Source: Selenomonadaceae bacterium (GTDB taxonomy: Bacteria > Bacillota > Negativicutes > Selenomonadales > Selenomonadaceae). Taken from it: a stretch of DNA of 34,797 nucleotides. The notes below the pieces were generated by a model. The model was not told the DNA's origin. It did not search any database and saw only the letters and a list, made by a program, of their open reading frames with translations. Where the stretch lies: contig JAFVEM010000060.1 of assembly GCA_017476005.1 (NCBI GenBank), positions 1 through 34,797 on the forward strand, given 5' to 3'. Position 1 is the first letter of the stretch, and every line of letters starts with the position of its first letter. The position numbers and the translations under genes were made by a program. Positions 1 through 7,279 of the stretch are shown here, in pieces.

Positions 1-213
1 ATCGGCTCCATCGAAAGCCGCTTGGAGTACACCTCCACCAACTTGACCACGGCCAGCGAGAACGTCCAGGCTTCCGAATCTACCATCCGCGACGCCGATA
101 TGGCCAAAGAGATGACCGAGTACACCAAGAACAACGTGCTTCTGCAGGCCGCTCAGTCCATGCTGTCCCAGGCCAACCAGAACAGCTCTGCGGTTCTCAG
201 CTTGCTCCAGTAA
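1..213 (+). CDS. flagellin, C-terminal fragment (5' end off the window)
   Basis: The reading frame is open from base 1 and stops with TAA at 211-213, giving about 70 residues of a truncated protein. The segment with ESTIRDADMAKEM, then NNVLLQAAQSMLSQANQ and a hydrophobic ending in LSLLQ, is the classic C-terminal D0 domain of bacterial flagellin, the coiled helix that packs in the filament core. No start codon is claimed because the gene continues to the left; an apparent TTG start at 22 lies inside the conserved domain. The gene is followed at once by a strong terminator, as expected for a monocistronic, highly expressed flagellin. Flagellins are often multicopy, which may explain why the contig breaks here. 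Family assignment is secure; which paralogue it is cannot be seen. Confidence 0.93.
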   Translation: MGSIESRLEYTSTNLTTASENVQASESTIRDADMAKEMTEYTKNNVLLQAAQSMLSQANQNSSAVLSLLQ

Positions 214-234
214 TATCGGTTCTTTACGCCACTT

Positions 235-268
235 ATCCCCCTCTCCCTTTGGAGAGGGGGATTTTTTA
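235..268 (+). terminator. rho-independent terminator of the flagellin gene
   Basis: A perfect 12-bp stem (235-246 with 251-262) with a CTTT loop is followed by a run of T. It lies 22 bases after the flagellin stop codon. Confidence 0.92.
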
Positions 269-311
269 TGGGGAGAGGCTTTTTTTTTTTTTTACGGCCG
301 AAGCCAAAAAT

Positions 312-336
312 AAAAAGCCCCCCTCTTAGAGGGGGG
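312..336 (-). terminator. terminator of the ricT-sacA unit
   Basis: On the minus strand a C6TCT/AGAG6 hairpin is followed by CTTTTT. It lies about 30 bases past the sacA stop. A second small hairpin (GCCG/CGGC, 340-352) sits between the stop codon and this stem. Confidence 0.75.
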
Positions 337-368
337 ACAGCCGCACAGCGGCAGGGGGGAGTACAGCC

Positions 369-1829
369 TTACTGGTGTACATGAAATCTGATAGCCTCCA
401 GCTCCCAAATTCGGCCGCTGACGGTTTCTAAGGGCTTGTCGGCGCTGAGACTCAGCTCCGGCAGAATATGTTTCTGGGGAAAGACGAACAGGGTGGCCGC
501 TTCTTCTCCATGTTGGAAGAAAGCCTCGATAGCGGTTTTATCGACAAACAGCTGAAGGTACAGCACCTTATCGACATATAATTTGAAGCGACGCTGCCCC
601 CGTCCCCCCAGTTTCATGCCATCCCGATCAATGGTCATAATCTGGGTCAAACGATCGTAATGGAAGAGGAGTTTCTCCATGCCGTAGTTTAGCGCTATAT
701 CCACGTTAGATGCTTCGCCCAAATGAATGTCCAGCAGTATCTCGGCGCCTTCGCTTAAAGGTTGCGCCATGGAGGATACCGCCTCGGCATCTATATCCAC
801 GGCAGTTTCTTCTACGCGCAAGGCTCTGAGTTCTCTGGCCGGTTGGGAGAAAATATGCCCCTGCCTGAGGGTCAGTACTCTGGGCATAGTGAGGGAATAC
901 ATCCAGCCCTTTTCCTTGGTGGGATAATCCATATCTCTGTCCGGCATTCCCATCCAGCCCAAGAGAATTTGCCGCCCCTCATGCTGGAATACCTGGGGCG
1001 CGTAAAAATCAAAGCCCTTGTCCAACTCTTGGAACCGGCCGTGGTACATTTCCATGCTGTCTAGGGAAATATGCCCGGCAAAATAGCCGGATTGATACAG
1101 ATTTTGATACTTGAAATCTTTGGCTTCAAGCCCTTGGGGGCAGAACAGCAAGACATCGTGACTGCCGAATTTCAATAGTCCCGGACATTCCCACATATAA
1201 CCGAATTTTTCCGGCAGCTCCGTCATCTTGGTTTTAAGTTCTCCCAAGAAAGTCCAGCCCGTGGGATCTTCCCGATAAATAAGGGCGCAACCGCGCTCCT
1301 CTTTGGTTTGGGAGCCAAGGACGAAATATTTTTGCCCATGACGATAAAATACATAAGGATCCCGGAAATGAGCCGTATAGCCCTCGGGATTGCCGGGGAC
1401 GGCAATTTCGTCTTTGCGGATGACGCCGCCCTCCAGCGTCCCCAAGCGTTGCGCCGCCGTGCGAACCCCGGCCTCGTCTTTGGCGTTGCAGGTATAGAAA
1501 ACCCGTAACTTTTCATCTTCCACAAAACCGCAACCGGAGTAGCACCCGTCCTTGTCGTGTTCGTCGGTGGGCCACATGGCCAGCTCCGGGGTGCTGTAGT
1601 TCACAAAATCCCGGGTTTTGGTATGCCCCCAACTTTTGTTTTTGTGTTCGCAACCAAAGGGATTCCACTGGAAAAAAATGTGATACTCCCCTTGATAGCA
1701 GGTAAGCCCGTTGGGGTCGTTGATGAGGCCGAAGGGCATTTCCAAATGAAAGCGGTTGTGCCAGCGATGCTCGAAGGGTATCCCGGCTCGCACCTTGGCG
1801 TCTATCTCCGCCTTGTTAAACTCCAGCAT
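369..1829 (-). CDS. sacA: sucrose-6-phosphate hydrolase / beta-fructofuranosidase, GH32
   Basis: This is a cytoplasmic glycoside hydrolase of family 32 that splits sucrose-6-phosphate (or sucrose/fructans) into glucose-6-phosphate and fructose. The family landmarks are in order: LINDPNG with the nucleophilic Asp near residue 37, YSGCGF, HFRDP with the transition-state Asp, and WECPGL with the acid/base Glu. A beta-sandwich domain occupies the C-terminal third. The protein is 486 residues, normal for the family. I chose the ATG at 1829 because GAAAGGAG lies 8 bases upstream; a GTG at 1856 would overlap the ricT stop and has no ribosome binding site. It starts 23 bases after ricT and is probably co-transcribed with it. 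No signal peptide and no PTS transporter is seen nearby, so the source of its substrate is unclear. Confidence 0.92.
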   Translation of the reverse strand: MLEFNKAEIDAKVRAGIPFEHRWHNRFHLEMPFGLINDPNGLTCYQGEYHIFFQWNPFGCEHKNKSWGHTKTRDFVNYSTPELAMWPTDEHDKDGCYSGCGFVEDEKLRVFYTCNAKDEAGVRTAAQRLGTLEGGVIRKDEIAVPGNPEGYTAHFRDPYVFYRHGQKYFVLGSQTKEERGCALIYREDPTGWTFLGELKTKMTELPEKFGYMWECPGLLKFGSHDVLLFCPQGLEAKDFKYQNLYQSGYFAGHISLDSMEMYHGRFQELDKGFDFYAPQVFQHEGRQILLGWMGMPDRDMDYPTKEKGWMYSLTMPRVLTLRQGHIFSQPARELRALRVEETAVDIDAEAVSSMAQPLSEGAEILLDIHLGEASNVDIALNYGMEKLLFHYDRLTQIMTIDRDGMKLGGRGQRRFKLYVDKVLYLQLFVDKTAIEAFFQHGEEAATLFVFPQKHILPELSLSADKPLETVSGRIWELEAIRFHVHQ

Positions 1830-1852
1830 GGTCAGCGCTCCTTTCAACTTCT

Positions 1853-2986
1853 TCACGAGTTCTTTTCCGGCTTCCGGCCGCGATTTTCCTTAGCGAAATC
1901 GGCCTCCCGGAGGTCGCGACGACTGCGACGGCGACGATAATCCCGGCTGTGATCACGGATGGCGGTGGGCATTTTCGCGTCGCTCACGGCCTCGCCCACC
2001 TCGCGGCCACGCTTGCGTTGATAGGTAGGGGGATTGTCGCCTAAGCCGGAGGTTCTTCTTAGAGGCGCCGGGCGTCTCTCCCGCTTTTCCCGTGGCGGCG
2101 CGGTAGGCTCTCGCTTATCCTTAATGGAGGCGGCGGCCAAGGGTGGCTGTTTGCCTCGCGAGGCGCCGTCGTCATCTTCCGATACCACATCTTCCCAAGA
2201 AGCGACCATGGTTTTGCCATCGTCTAAAAGGATGGTGGCGGTGCGACGTTGGGTATTGACGGAGATGACTTTCCCCTCTCCTTCCGCCGAGGCTATACGT
2301 TCGCCGGGGGTGGGGGCTTGCACCGTCTTTTTGGGGGGGCAAAGCTCCGCATAGTAGTCGTTTTCGTATTTTAAGCAACACATGAGCCGCCCACAGGTGC
2401 CGGAAATCTTGCTGGGATTCAGGGAAAGATTCTGCTCCTTTGCCATGTGAATGGTCACTTGATTAAAGCCGCCCAAAAACGTGGCGCAACACAAGGGACG
2501 TCCGCAACAGCCAATGCCCCCTAAGAGTCTGGCCTTATCGCGAATACCGATTTGCCTAAGCTCTATCCGCATCCGAAACGTCGAGGCCAAATCCTTTACC
2601 AATCCCCGAAAATCAACCCGTCCTTCGGCCATAAAGTAAAAGATGATCTTACTCATGTCAAAGGTACATTCGGCTTCCATCAATTTCATATCGAGGCCGT
2701 GTTGGGCTATTTTCTCCGCGCAAATTTTGAGAGCTCTATCTTGAAACCGCTGATTGTATTCCACCCGAGCGTCGTCGTTAGGGGTGGCTTTCCGCTGTAC
2801 GGCGTTGAGCGGCTGATGAATATCGGCATCCGGCATCTCTCGCGGCGGCAACACCACTTCGCCGTACTCGAGTCCTCGCGCCGTTTCCACGATGACATGA
2901 TCCCCTTTGGCCACGGTAAGCCGCCCGGGGCTAAAATAATAGGTGCGTCCCACTTTTTTGAAACGCACGCCGACTATGGTCTGCAA
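1853..2986 (-). CDS. ricT: PSP1-domain protein, RicT/YaaT-like
   Basis: The first roughly 270 residues match the PSP1/YaaT (RicT) family: an N-terminal VGVRFKKVGRTYYF strand, GDHVIVETARGLEYGEVV, and the Cys-rich core GGIGCCGRPLCCATFL followed by KISGTCGRLMCCLKYE. In Bacillus the Ric proteins bind Fe-S clusters through such cysteines and help RNase Y mature certain mRNAs. The last ~110 residues are an Arg/Lys-rich, low-complexity tail (for example RRRRSRRDLRE), longer than in most homologues and perhaps RNA-binding. The TTG start follows AAGGGAGG with six bases between. A TATAAT on the minus strand (3039-3044) may be its promoter, with no good -35. RicT often neighbours holB; that is not the case here, where sacA follows. 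Confidence 0.9.
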   Translation of the reverse strand: MQTIVGVRFKKVGRTYYFSPGRLTVAKGDHVIVETARGLEYGEVVLPPREMPDADIHQPLNAVQRKATPNDDARVEYNQRFQDRALKICAEKIAQHGLDMKLMEAECTFDMSKIIFYFMAEGRVDFRGLVKDLASTFRMRIELRQIGIRDKARLLGGIGCCGRPLCCATFLGGFNQVTIHMAKEQNLSLNPSKISGTCGRLMCCLKYENDYYAELCPPKKTVQAPTPGERIASAEGEGKVISVNTQRRTATILLDDGKTMVASWEDVVSEDDDGASRGKQPPLAAASIKDKREPTAPPREKRERRPAPLRRTSGLGDNPPTYQRKRGREVGEAVSDAKMPTAIRDHSRDYRRRRSRRDLREADFAKENRGRKPEKNS

Positions 2987-3080
2987 GGCCGGCCTCCCTT
3001 CCGTGATTATTCCTTTTCCGATAAAAATTCCCAGCTACATTATACAACCTCGGCGGCCGGGGTAAAAGCACAAATATTGG

Positions 3081-3109
3081 TTGACTTGTTTTTTTATTTC
3101 GTTTATAAT
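3081..3109 (+). promoter_or_regulatory. sigma-A promoter for an antisense RNA opposite the toxin gene
   Basis: TTGACT (3081-3086), a 17-base spacer and a perfect TATAAT (3104-3109). No plausible protein gene follows on this strand. The transcript would run from about 3116 into the 3' end of the small toxin gene on the other strand, the arrangement known for txpA/RatA-type loci. Confidence 0.7.
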
Positions 3110-3115
3110 CAAGGG

Positions 3116-3215
3116 TATAGAAAGTGCCGCTATCAGCGGGTTCACCCCTTAGTCACCAAGGTTAAACGCGTTAACCCCGCTTCCAGGGACGAGCTGAAGG
3201 CGGGTTATTCTCACC
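3116..3215 (+). ncRNA. putative RatA-like antisense antitoxin RNA (3' end not determined)
   Basis: This is inferred from the strong promoter just upstream and the absence of a reading frame. The region contains a CCGCT/AGCGG hairpin (3127-3139), a near-palindrome GGTTAA..TTAACC (3160-3176) and a bulged AACCC..GGGTT stem near 3173-3207. The RNA would pair with the 3' part of the toxin mRNA. The 3' end shown is only a guess; it could extend through the toxin gene. Confidence 0.42.
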
Positions 3216-3291
3216 GAATAATCAACGCAGCGACAGCAACGGCAAGGTTAAGAATCGCTATCGTCAAAGACAGCTTTTCGAACTTGGTCAT
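3211..3291 (-). CDS. putative holin-like type I toxin peptide, 26 residues
   Basis: The peptide begins MTKFEKLSLTIA, continues as a single hydrophobic helix rich in Leu, Ala, Val and Ile and ends ALIIR. The pattern M-T-x-[FY]-E-x-L-x-L-x-I-A plus one membrane span is that of the short holin-like toxins of Firmicutes (TxpA/BsrG/Hol-Tox type), which disturb the membrane when their antisense RNA is lost. A GGGCGGTGAT ribosome binding site lies four bases before the ATG and is partly masked by a hairpin (3301-3318). A promoter points into it from 3374, and an opposing promoter fires toward its 3' end. It is too short for ordinary gene callers. It ends with a single Arg, shorter than typical members with a Lys-rich tail. 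Confidence 0.62.
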   Translation of the reverse strand: MTKFEKLSLTIAILNLAVAVAALIIR

Positions 3292-3300
3292 CGTTATCAC

Positions 3301-3343
3301 CGCCCTTCATACAGGGCGAAACCCGCTTTTCACGGCACTCCTT
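3301..3343 (-). promoter_or_regulatory. toxin mRNA leader: SD-masking hairpin and 8-codon leader ORF
   Basis: On the minus strand CGCCCT pairs with AGGGCG across a six-base loop (3301-3318), so the toxin's Shine-Dalgarno GGGCGG is in the stem. An AAGGAG (3338-3343) precedes a tiny GTG ORF, MKSGFRPV (3307-3333), whose stop codon lies in the loop. Ribosomes on the leader ORF could open or hold the hairpin; that is inference. Masking of the toxin SD is established for other type I toxins such as Fst. Confidence 0.5.
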
Positions 3344-3344
3344 T

Positions 3345-3374
3345 ATGTTAACACAGCGGTGGCGATTGCGTCAA
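3345..3374 (-). promoter_or_regulatory. candidate promoter of the toxin mRNA
   Basis: Minus strand TTGACG (3369-3374), an 18-base spacer and TAACAT (3345-3350, four of six consensus bases). The transcript would start just before the leader AAGGAG. Confidence 0.4.
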
Positions 3375-3393
3375 GAGTGTTAAAATTTGCCTA

Positions 3394-3422
3394 TTGACAG
3401 TTTGCAATTAAAGCGTTATACT
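3394..3422 (+). promoter_or_regulatory. sigma-A promoter of tRNA-Ala
   Basis: TTGACA (3394-3399), 17 bases, TATACT (3417-3422); 16 bases ahead of the tRNA 5' end. Confidence 0.85.
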
Positions 3423-3437
3423 TGACGCTGTTGGTGT

Positions 3438-3513
3438 GGGGCGGTAGCTCAGCTGGGAGAGCATCAGGTTCGCAATCTGGAGGTCGAGGGTTCGATCCCC
3501 TTCCGCTCCACCA
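3438..3513 (+). tRNA. tRNA-Ala (anticodon CGC)
   Basis: A 76-base cloverleaf with the acceptor GGGGCGG/CCGCTCC, D-arm GCTC..GAGC, anticodon arm with loop TTCGCAA (anticodon CGC, reads GCG), T-arm GAGGG TTCGATC CCCTT and an encoded CCA end. The acceptor contains the G3-U70 wobble that marks alanine tRNAs. It is transcribed alone from its own promoter and ends at the terminator at 3530. Confidence 0.95.
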
Positions 3514-3529
3514 TTTTCTTGGTAAGTAG

Positions 3530-3555
3530 GAGCCTACGCTAAGGCTCTTTTTTTG
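3530..3555 (+). terminator. terminator of tRNA-Ala
   Basis: GAGCCT/AGGCTC stem (3530-3535 with 3542-3547), six-base loop, then seven T. Confidence 0.9.
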
Positions 3556-3574
3556 TTTACTTGTATTTTCAAAA

Positions 3575-3750
3575 TTGCCTCCGGCGGCCAAAGGGGATAA
3601 TCCCCTTTGGAATCCTTGATAGATAAACGAATAAAACAGATAACAGTTTATTGCCGGGTCAAGGGGCTGCCAGCCCCTTGTGGGGTTTGGGGCAAAGCCC
3701 CATTATTTATTGCTTTCTCTGGGGATTCCCCTTTTGGCCGCCGGAGGCAA
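3575..3750. repeat. palindromic mosaic repeat, copy 1 (composite)
   Basis: The outer arms form a ~30-base inverted pair (3575-3605 and 3721-3750, TTGCCTCCGGCGGCC.. and its reverse complement with small changes). Between them lies the unit starting TATTGCCGGGTCAAGGGG and ending GGGGCAAAGCCCC (3649-3702), shared with copies at 9631, 28431 and 30048. Each unit holds two GC-rich hairpins. This accounts for most of the 351-base gap between the tRNA and the next gene. Confidence 0.85.
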
Positions 3751-3781
3751 AATTTAAATTTAAGAAAAAAGGCGATACCCC

Positions 3782-3808
3782 TTTAGTTTTGGTAAAAAAT
3801 ATCGATAT
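3782..3808 (+). promoter_or_regulatory. candidate sigma-28 (SigD-type) promoter
   Basis: TTTA (3782-3785), 15 bases, ATCGATAT (3801-3808), against the flagellar consensus TAAA-N15-GCCGATAT: the CGATAT core and the spacing fit. A GGAACG/CGTTCC hairpin follows in the leader (3820-3837). Suggestive only. Confidence 0.4.
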
Positions 3809-3864
3809 ACTAAGTAGATGGAACGGAGTGTCGTTCCGCCATAAAGAAAGGGAGGCTGAAAAAC

Positions 3865-4539
3865 ATGGATGTAAACACGATGACCAAGGTGCAGTCCGGT
3901 TTGATGATGAACGCTTATCAGACGGGAGCTGCCACTAAGACGAACGCGAACCGCGCCGCCGCCGGGCAAAACAGCGAGGCCGCTACCGAGGAGAAGGCCA
4001 GCGAGGCCTTTTCGGTAAATATTTCCGCCGAAGCGCAGGAGGCGCAAGAGGCCGCCAAAAAGAGCAAGGGTCTTTCCGCCGACGAGGTTAAGGCTCTGCA
4101 ACAAGACATTCAAGAAAAATCCATCCAGTTCATGATCGACTTGATGCAGGCCAACAACGACAAGCTCCAAGGGTTCCTCGACAACAACACCGGCAAGTTA
4201 AGATTCGGCGATGTGACTATTGACACGTCCCGGTTCGGTATGCCGGAGGTGGCCACCACCCCCGAAGAAGCCGAGGCGGCTTTGGCCGAGGGCGGCGAGT
4301 GGTCGGTTAATGCCGTGGCGGATCGCATCTTCGGGCTGGCAGAAGCTCTGGCCGGCGGCGATCCCGACAAGCTGGAGGAAATGCGTAAGGCCGTGCAAGA
4401 TGGTTTTGATCAGGCCGGCGTAGCCTTCAAGGGCGTTTATGGCAACAACACCAAGATGCCCCAAATTACCCAAGACACTTACGACGAAATCATGAATCGC
4501 TTCGACAACCGCGCCAAGGAACTCAGCGGCGAAGCGTAA
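3865..4539 (+). CDS. conserved hypothetical protein, possibly flagella-coregulated
   Basis: This is a 224-residue, acidic, soluble protein with no signal peptide or membrane span. Residues ~30-75 are Ala/Glu-rich and probably coiled or disordered. A second part (residues ~80-115) is helical, and the C-terminal ~70 residues carry the pattern GFDQAG..FKGVYG...MPQITQDTYDEIMNRFD, loosely recalling DUF5610-type tails; I am not certain of that. The ATG follows AAAGGGAGG. It is a single-gene unit between its own putative sigma-28-like promoter and a bidirectional terminator, so a role linked to motility is possible but rests only on the promoter. Lack of cysteine is notable and common in secreted or flagellar axial proteins. 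Function unknown. Confidence 0.8.
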   Translation: MDVNTMTKVQSGLMMNAYQTGAATKTNANRAAAGQNSEAATEEKASEAFSVNISAEAQEAQEAAKKSKGLSADEVKALQQDIQEKSIQFMIDLMQANNDKLQGFLDNNTGKLRFGDVTIDTSRFGMPEVATTPEEAEAALAEGGEWSVNAVADRIFGLAEALAGGDPDKLEEMRKAVQDGFDQAGVAFKGVYGNNTKMPQITQDTYDEIMNRFDNRAKELSGEA

Positions 4540-4553
4540 GGCAAATTCGGTTC

Positions 4554-4596
4554 ACGCAAAAAGGCTGTGCAGACATTCTGCGCAGCCTTTTTGCGT
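4554..4596. terminator. bidirectional terminator between the hypothetical gene and pfkA
   Basis: ACGCAAAAAGGCTG pairs with CAGCCTTTTTGCGT, with an inner GCAG/CTGC stem, giving A and T tracts on both sides. It separates two convergent genes. Confidence 0.9.
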
Positions 4597-4603
4597 ATGA
4601 GTT

Positions 4604-5569
4604 TTACGCCAGCACCCTCGACAGGCGAACCAGTTCCGGATCCAAGGTCTTTTTGTTGGTAACGGCATCAAAGAGATTGATGCTGACCACCTTGCCGGCG
4701 TCGAAACCGAAAACCACGTTGGTCACGCCGGAGATAATGGCGAGCGCCGCCTTTTCTCCCAGCATGGAAGCCTTCATCCTGTCCTCTACCGTGGGGGAGC
4801 CGCCGCGCTGAATGTGTCCTAAAACGGAAACCCGGGTGTCAATGCCCGTCTTTTCTCCCACTACCTTGCCAAGACCAACGGCGTCGCAAGCACCTTCGGC
4901 CACCACGATGATACTGTAGCGCTTGCCCCGGTCGTAGGCCTCCCGGAGTTCATGGCACATTTCGTCCAAATCGTATTTCACTTCGGGAACCAGAATATAT
5001 TCCGCGCCGCCGGCGATGCCAGTGGTCATGGCGAGCCACCCGGATTTATGTCCCATGACCTCCACGATGATGATGCGACGGTGCGCCGAGGCGGTGTCGC
5101 GAAGTTTGTTGATGGCTTCCACGATGGTGTTGGCCGCCGTGTCCGCTCCGATGGTGTAGTCGGTACCCCAAACGTCGTTGTCAATGGTGCCGGGGAGTCC
5201 CACAATGGGCAGTCCGAACTCCTTGCTGAGGAGCGAGCCGCCGGTCAGCGACCCGTCGCCGCCAATGATAACCAGCCCTTCGATGCCCCGTTTTTTCAGG
5301 TTTTCGTAGCCTTTTTGACGGCCTTCTTTCGTCTTAAACTCACTGCTGCGAGCGGTGCCGAGAAAAGTGCCGCCACGCTGAATCAGGTCGCTGACGCTAC
5401 GGCCGTTCAGCTGCTCGATGTCGTCTTTCAAGAGTCCCTTGTAACCGTTGTTAATGCCGTAAACATCCACGCCCTCATGCAAAGCCGTGCGCACCACGGC
5501 GCGCGCCGCCGCATTCATACCCGGGCTGTCGCCGCCGGAGGTCATTACCGCTATCGCCTTTTTGATCAT
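4604..5569 (-). CDS. pfkA: ATP-dependent 6-phosphofructokinase
   Basis: The enzyme phosphorylates fructose-6-phosphate with ATP, the committing step of glycolysis, in the cytoplasm. Its 321 residues match bacterial PfkA. Visible motifs are TSGGDSPGMN (residues 10-19, nucleotide loop), GGDGS (103-107; the Gly at 104-type position favours ATP over pyrophosphate), PGTIDND (126-132, catalytic Asp130) and MGHKSGW. The ATG is preceded by GGGAG nine bases upstream. The gene has its own promoter at 5640-5668 and shares a terminator with the convergent gene at 3865, so it is monocistronic. It fits with sacA in sugar use. Confidence 0.96.
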   Translation of the reverse strand: MIKKAIAVMTSGGDSPGMNAAARAVVRTALHEGVDVYGINNGYKGLLKDDIEQLNGRSVSDLIQRGGTFLGTARSSEFKTKEGRQKGYENLKKRGIEGLVIIGGDGSLTGGSLLSKEFGLPIVGLPGTIDNDVWGTDYTIGADTAANTIVEAINKLRDTASAHRRIIIVEVMGHKSGWLAMTTGIAGGAEYILVPEVKYDLDEMCHELREAYDRGKRYSIIVVAEGACDAVGLGKVVGEKTGIDTRVSVLGHIQRGGSPTVEDRMKASMLGEKAALAIISGVTNVVFGFDAGKVVSINLFDAVTNKKTLDPELVRLSRVLA

Positions 5570-5639
5570 GGATCATCGCTCCCGTTCCCATTACATTAAA
5601 TAATAATCCTTGATTTGATTTTATTTGCTATCCTACTCT

Positions 5640-5668
5640 ATTTTACTGAATAATTCGCTGACTGTAAA
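5640..5668 (-). promoter_or_regulatory. sigma-A promoter of pfkA
   Basis: Minus strand TTTACA (5663-5668), 17 bases, TAAAAT (5640-5645). The leader to the pfkA ATG is about 65 bases. Confidence 0.75.
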
Positions 5669-5683
5669 GTGGGCAATATTTTT

Positions 5684-7240
5684 TTATGGGGGATTTGTAC
5701 TCCCCTCTGCCTCTTGTTCCTTGAATTTTTCCGCCACTTGCAGGATTTCGTCTTGGGCGGCAAAGAAGGCTTCGACAATCTGCGGGTCAAAATGGGTGCC
5801 GCTTTCCTCGCGAATGATGGCCAACGCCTTTTCGTAGGGAAAGCCTTTTTTGTAACTGCGCGTGGAGACCAAAGCGTCAAACACGTCGGCCACGGCCATG
5901 ATGCGCGCGGAAAGGGGAATGTCCTTCCCCTTGAGTCCCTCGGGGTAGCCGGTGCCATCCCAACGTTCGTGGTGGTAGGTGGCGAGATTTCTCGCTACAT
6001 ACAGGTATTCGGCGGCCGGCACCGAATCAATGATGTCGCTGATTATCTCCTCTCCGGCGGTGGTGTGCGCCTTCATGATGTTAAATTCTTCGGCGGTGAG
6101 CCGCCCCGGTTTATTCAAAATAGCGTCGGGGACATTTATTTTCCCCACGTCGTGCAGGGGCGCGGAACTTTTCACGTCGTTGCAGAAGTCGGCGGTTAGC
6201 TCCTCGGCGTAAATGCCGTTCTTTAACATGGAGTTCATAATTATTTCCACATAGGCCGAGGTTTTGCGAATGTGTTCCCCCGTATTTTGATCCCGTTTTT
6301 CCACCATGTCCGCCAAGGTGACGATGAGGGCGTGTTGCATCTTGGCGATAGTGTCCTTTTTGGCCTTGATGTCCGTCAAATGCCGCACGCCGTCCTCTAT
6401 CATCTGCACGAAGGTGAGATAAAGATTCTCCAGCTCGTCGCCGGTGTGGATGTTCAACGCCTTAATGCCCTTCAGCCCTTGGCTTAAAGCCTCCTCGCTG
6501 TTGTAAGCGATGGCCTCGGTGGCTTTGGCCATGGTGTTGATGGGGCTGATAATCTGTGTCTTGGCGAAGTGGTAGGCGGTGAACAGGACAATAACGAGAA
6601 TGGCCACATAGACCAGCGCCAAATGTTGCATCTGCTCTCTGGCGTGGAGGCGAATATCCTCCATGGCCATATCTACCGCCGCATAACAAACGCATTTTCC
6701 CGCGGCATCGTAAACGGGGTCATACACCGTCAAGAGCCAGCCGTAAGTGTCGTCGGTAATGACCGGGTCGATAGGCGAACCGGCTAAAAGCGCGGGTACA
6801 TGAAAATTGAAAGACTCGTCGAAGGGAATCACTTCTCCGGGCGGCGTTCCCCAAGACTCTTCGGTATCAATGTCAAAAACCACATGACAACCGTCCTCGG
6901 CAATTTTATAGACATAAACGTATTTGACATCCAAGTAATTCTGTCGTAAATCCTCTAGGCGCTTCTTCGTTTCCAAATAACCGGGAGCCGCCTCGCCGTA
7001 GGCCAGATATTCCTCCACTTTGTCCGGGTCGATGCAGTTGGCCACCAGTTGCACCGCGCCCAGCGCCATACGTTTGTGTTGCTCCACGGAACTGGCCAGA
7101 TAGGTATTATAAGTGGCCAACATGGCGGCTAGGCCAAAAACGGACAGGGAGAGGGTTAAGAAGATGATGAATTTTAGTTGGATGGATATCCTCCGACGCT
7201 TGGGACGGGGAGGCGTGTTTGGTGCTTGCTCTTTGGTCAT
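5684..7240 (-). CDS. membrane HD-GYP domain protein (c-di-GMP phosphodiesterase)
   Basis: The protein senses a signal outside the membrane and probably hydrolyses cyclic di-GMP inside. Order: basic cytoplasmic N-end, membrane helix 1 (residues ~22-44), extracytoplasmic Cache-like sensor (~45-210), membrane helix 2 (~212-231), a HAMP-like linker with PINTMAKATEAIA, a helical segment, then an HD-GYP domain from ~305. The latter has EKRDQNTGEH, the metal ligands in APLHDVGKI, HTTAGEEI, and HHERWDGTGYPEGLKG with the GYP signature intact, followed by ADVFDALVSTRSYKKG. An ATG at 7240 preceded by AGAGG is preferred over a TTG at 7279 that overlaps the upstream stop and lacks a ribosome binding site. 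It lies downstream of the small gene at 7280-7663 in one unit. Confidence 0.9.
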   Translation of the reverse strand: MTKEQAPNTPPRPKRRRISIQLKFIIFLTLSLSVFGLAAMLATYNTYLASSVEQHKRMALGAVQLVANCIDPDKVEEYLAYGEAAPGYLETKKRLEDLRQNYLDVKYVYVYKIAEDGCHVVFDIDTEESWGTPPGEVIPFDESFNFHVPALLAGSPIDPVITDDTYGWLLTVYDPVYDAAGKCVCYAAVDMAMEDIRLHAREQMQHLALVYVAILVIVLFTAYHFAKTQIISPINTMAKATEAIAYNSEEALSQGLKGIKALNIHTGDELENLYLTFVQMIEDGVRHLTDIKAKKDTIAKMQHALIVTLADMVEKRDQNTGEHIRKTSAYVEIIMNSMLKNGIYAEELTADFCNDVKSSAPLHDVGKINVPDAILNKPGRLTAEEFNIMKAHTTAGEEIISDIIDSVPAAEYLYVARNLATYHHERWDGTGYPEGLKGKDIPLSARIMAVADVFDALVSTRSYKKGFPYEKALAIIREESGTHFDPQIVEAFFAAQDEILQVAEKFKEQEAEGSTNPP

Positions 7241-7279
7241 GAACGGCCAGCCTCTATTCTTTCCTATACGGTACTGCAA

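Noticed and set aside
3081..3300. 6S RNA or another known housekeeping RNA behind the consensus promoter
   Set aside because: The length and hairpins do not suit 6S RNA; the toxin ORF on the other strand explains the arrangement better.
2552..3397. Long plus-strand ORF of 281 codons
   Set aside because: It is antisense to ricT, runs through the toxin locus and has no ribosome binding site or domain pattern.
3391..3591. Minus-strand ORF of 66 codons across the tRNA
   Set aside because: It is antisense to tRNA-Ala and its conserved-looking GSNPRPPDCE stretch is the well-known false protein made from tRNA genes.
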